The notes below the pieces were generated by a model that saw only the letters and a list, made by a program, of their open reading frames with translations, was not told the origin of the DNA and searched no databases. A program made the translations under genes and the position numbers. This document shows, piece after piece, positions 5,767 through 6,546 of a DNA stretch of 6,546 bases (its first letter is position 1; each line of letters begins with the position of its first letter). The DNA comes from Tardiphaga sp. (lineage in GTDB: Bacteria > Pseudomonadota > Alphaproteobacteria > Rhizobiales > Xanthobacteraceae), in contig JACMOT010000139.1 in the NCBI GenBank assembly GCA_014377915.1, positions 1 to 6,546 of the forward strand. Reading direction: 5' to 3'.

Positions 5767-6546
5767 ATGCTTGAGTTTTTTCAACATGGGTTCACTACGT
5801 TAAGTCACGGATTTATTGGTTACATCATCCCGTTTCTGTTTGTGCTGACGATCGTGGTGTTCTTCCACGAACTCGGCCACTTCCTGGTTGCGCGCTGGAA
5901 TGGCGTCAAGGTGCTGACCTTCTCGCTGGGCTTCGGTCCCGAAATCGTCGGCTTCAATGATCGCCGCGGCACGCGCTGGAAGATTTCCGCCATTCCGCTC
6001 GGCGGCTACGTCAAATTCTTCGGCGACGAGAGCGAGGCCTCGACGCCGTCGGCGGCGGCGCTGTCCACGATGAATGCGGAAGAGCGCGAAGGCAGCTTCC
6101 ATCACAAGCGGGTCGGCCAGCGCGCCGCCATCGTTGCCGCCGGTCCGATTGCCAATTTCATCCTGGCGATCGTGATCTTCACCGCGCTGTTCACCTTCTT
6201 CGGCAAGCCCAGCACGACCGCCCAGGTCGATACCGTGCAGGCCGGCAGCGCCGCTGCCACGGCCGGGTTCCAGCCGGGCGACATCATCAAGGCGATCGAC
6301 GGCAGCGCGATTGGCAGCTTCTCCGACATGCAGCGCATTGTCGGCATCAAGGCTGGCGAGCAGCTCACCGTGACCGTCAAGCGCGGCGATTCGACCCTCG
6401 ATCTGAAGGCGACGCCGCAGCTGAAGGAAATCAAGGACAGCTTCGGCAATGTCCACCGCCTCGGCGTGCTCGGCATTACCCGGGCGACCGCGGTCGGTGA
6501 AGTCACCACCGAGCGGGTCAACCCGGCCACCGCGCTGGTGCTGGGC
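5767..6546 (+). CDS. rseP: Site-2-type intramembrane zinc metalloprotease, N-terminal part (3' end outside window)
   Basis: The first 260 residues of an RseP/MmpA-type (M50B) protease are visible, running off the window without a stop. These inner-membrane enzymes cut transmembrane segments: RseA in E. coli sigma-E signalling, PodJ in Caulobacter (MmpA). TM1 (about 18-34) ends in the zinc motif HELGH (34-38, Glu35 catalytic). LGFGPEIVGF (54-63) and IPLGGYVKFFGDESE follow, the typical membrane-re-entrant and GYVK region. TM2 begins near AAGPIANFILAIVIF (124-138). A PDZ domain spans about 150-225, with AGFQPGDIIKAIDG as its carboxylate-binding core. The third zinc ligand, an Asp in a later TM segment, and the domain count cannot be seen. 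It lies 43 bases after dxr. In many proteobacteria bamA and lipid A genes follow; that is expected but not visible here. The substrate in this organism is unknown. Confidence 0.93.
   Translation, partial: MLEFFQHGFTTLSHGFIGYIIPFLFVLTIVVFFHELGHFLVARWNGVKVLTFSLGFGPEIVGFNDRRGTRWKISAIPLGGYVKFFGDESEASTPSAAALSTMNAEEREGSFHHKRVGQRAAIVAAGPIANFILAIVIFTALFTFFGKPSTTAQVDTVQAGSAAATAGFQPGDIIKAIDGSAIGSFSDMQRIVGIKAGEQLTVTVKRGDSTLDLKATPQLKEIKDSFGNVHRLGVLGITRATAVGEVTTERVNPATALVLG

Noticed and set aside
1..6546. Mobile element, CRISPR array, toxin-antitoxin or defence system
   Set aside because: All substantial coding space is taken by conserved housekeeping genes in a conserved order, with no transposase, integrase, repeat-spacer pattern or composition shift visible.

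Overview
The window is a piece of a core chromosomal housekeeping cluster from an alphaproteobacterium. The DNA is GC-rich with strong G/C preference at third codon positions. Ribosomal protein S2 carries the long C-terminal extension with a helix-hairpin-helix-like module seen in Hyphomicrobiales (Rhizobiales) and relatives. From recalled protein similarity (PyrH, Frr, DXR and RseP wording), the best guess is the Bradyrhizobium / Rhodopseudomonas / Nitrobacter group; the genus cannot be fixed without a search.

Layout, all on the + strand: rpsB 3' end (1-347), tsf (535-1458), pyrH (1539-2255), frr (2319-2885), uppS (3024-3779), cdsA (3776-4495), dxr (4500-5723) and the 5' part of rseP (5767 to the window end). 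No gene lies on the - strand, and I see no tRNA, rRNA, mobile element or CRISPR array. The largest gap without a gene is 187 bases (rpsB-tsf).

The first half serves translation and nucleotide supply: S2, the EF-Tu exchange factor EF-Ts, UMP kinase, and the ribosome recycling factor. The second half serves the envelope. DXR opens the MEP pathway that supplies IPP, UppS turns IPP into the undecaprenyl carrier for cell-wall and polysaccharide synthesis, CdsA makes CDP-diacylglycerol for phospholipids, and RseP is the intramembrane site-2 protease. The last four genes are tightly packed (4-base overlap, 4-base gap, 43-base gap), which suggests one transcript with translational coupling.

The less ordinary features are in the gaps. 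Each intergenic gap of 43 bases or more contains at least one inverted repeat able to form an RNA hairpin, and the rpsB-tsf gap holds three in a row. None is followed by a clear T-run, so they look more like attenuation, processing or stability elements than simple terminators. There is also an exact 11-base tandem duplication over the tsf stop codon, a tandem 9-base duplication of the frr start region, and a Shine-Dalgarno match for dxr that overlaps the cdsA stop codon. I found no evidence of a novel defence, mobile or biosynthetic system; the window is ordinary core genome with interesting post-transcriptional architecture.
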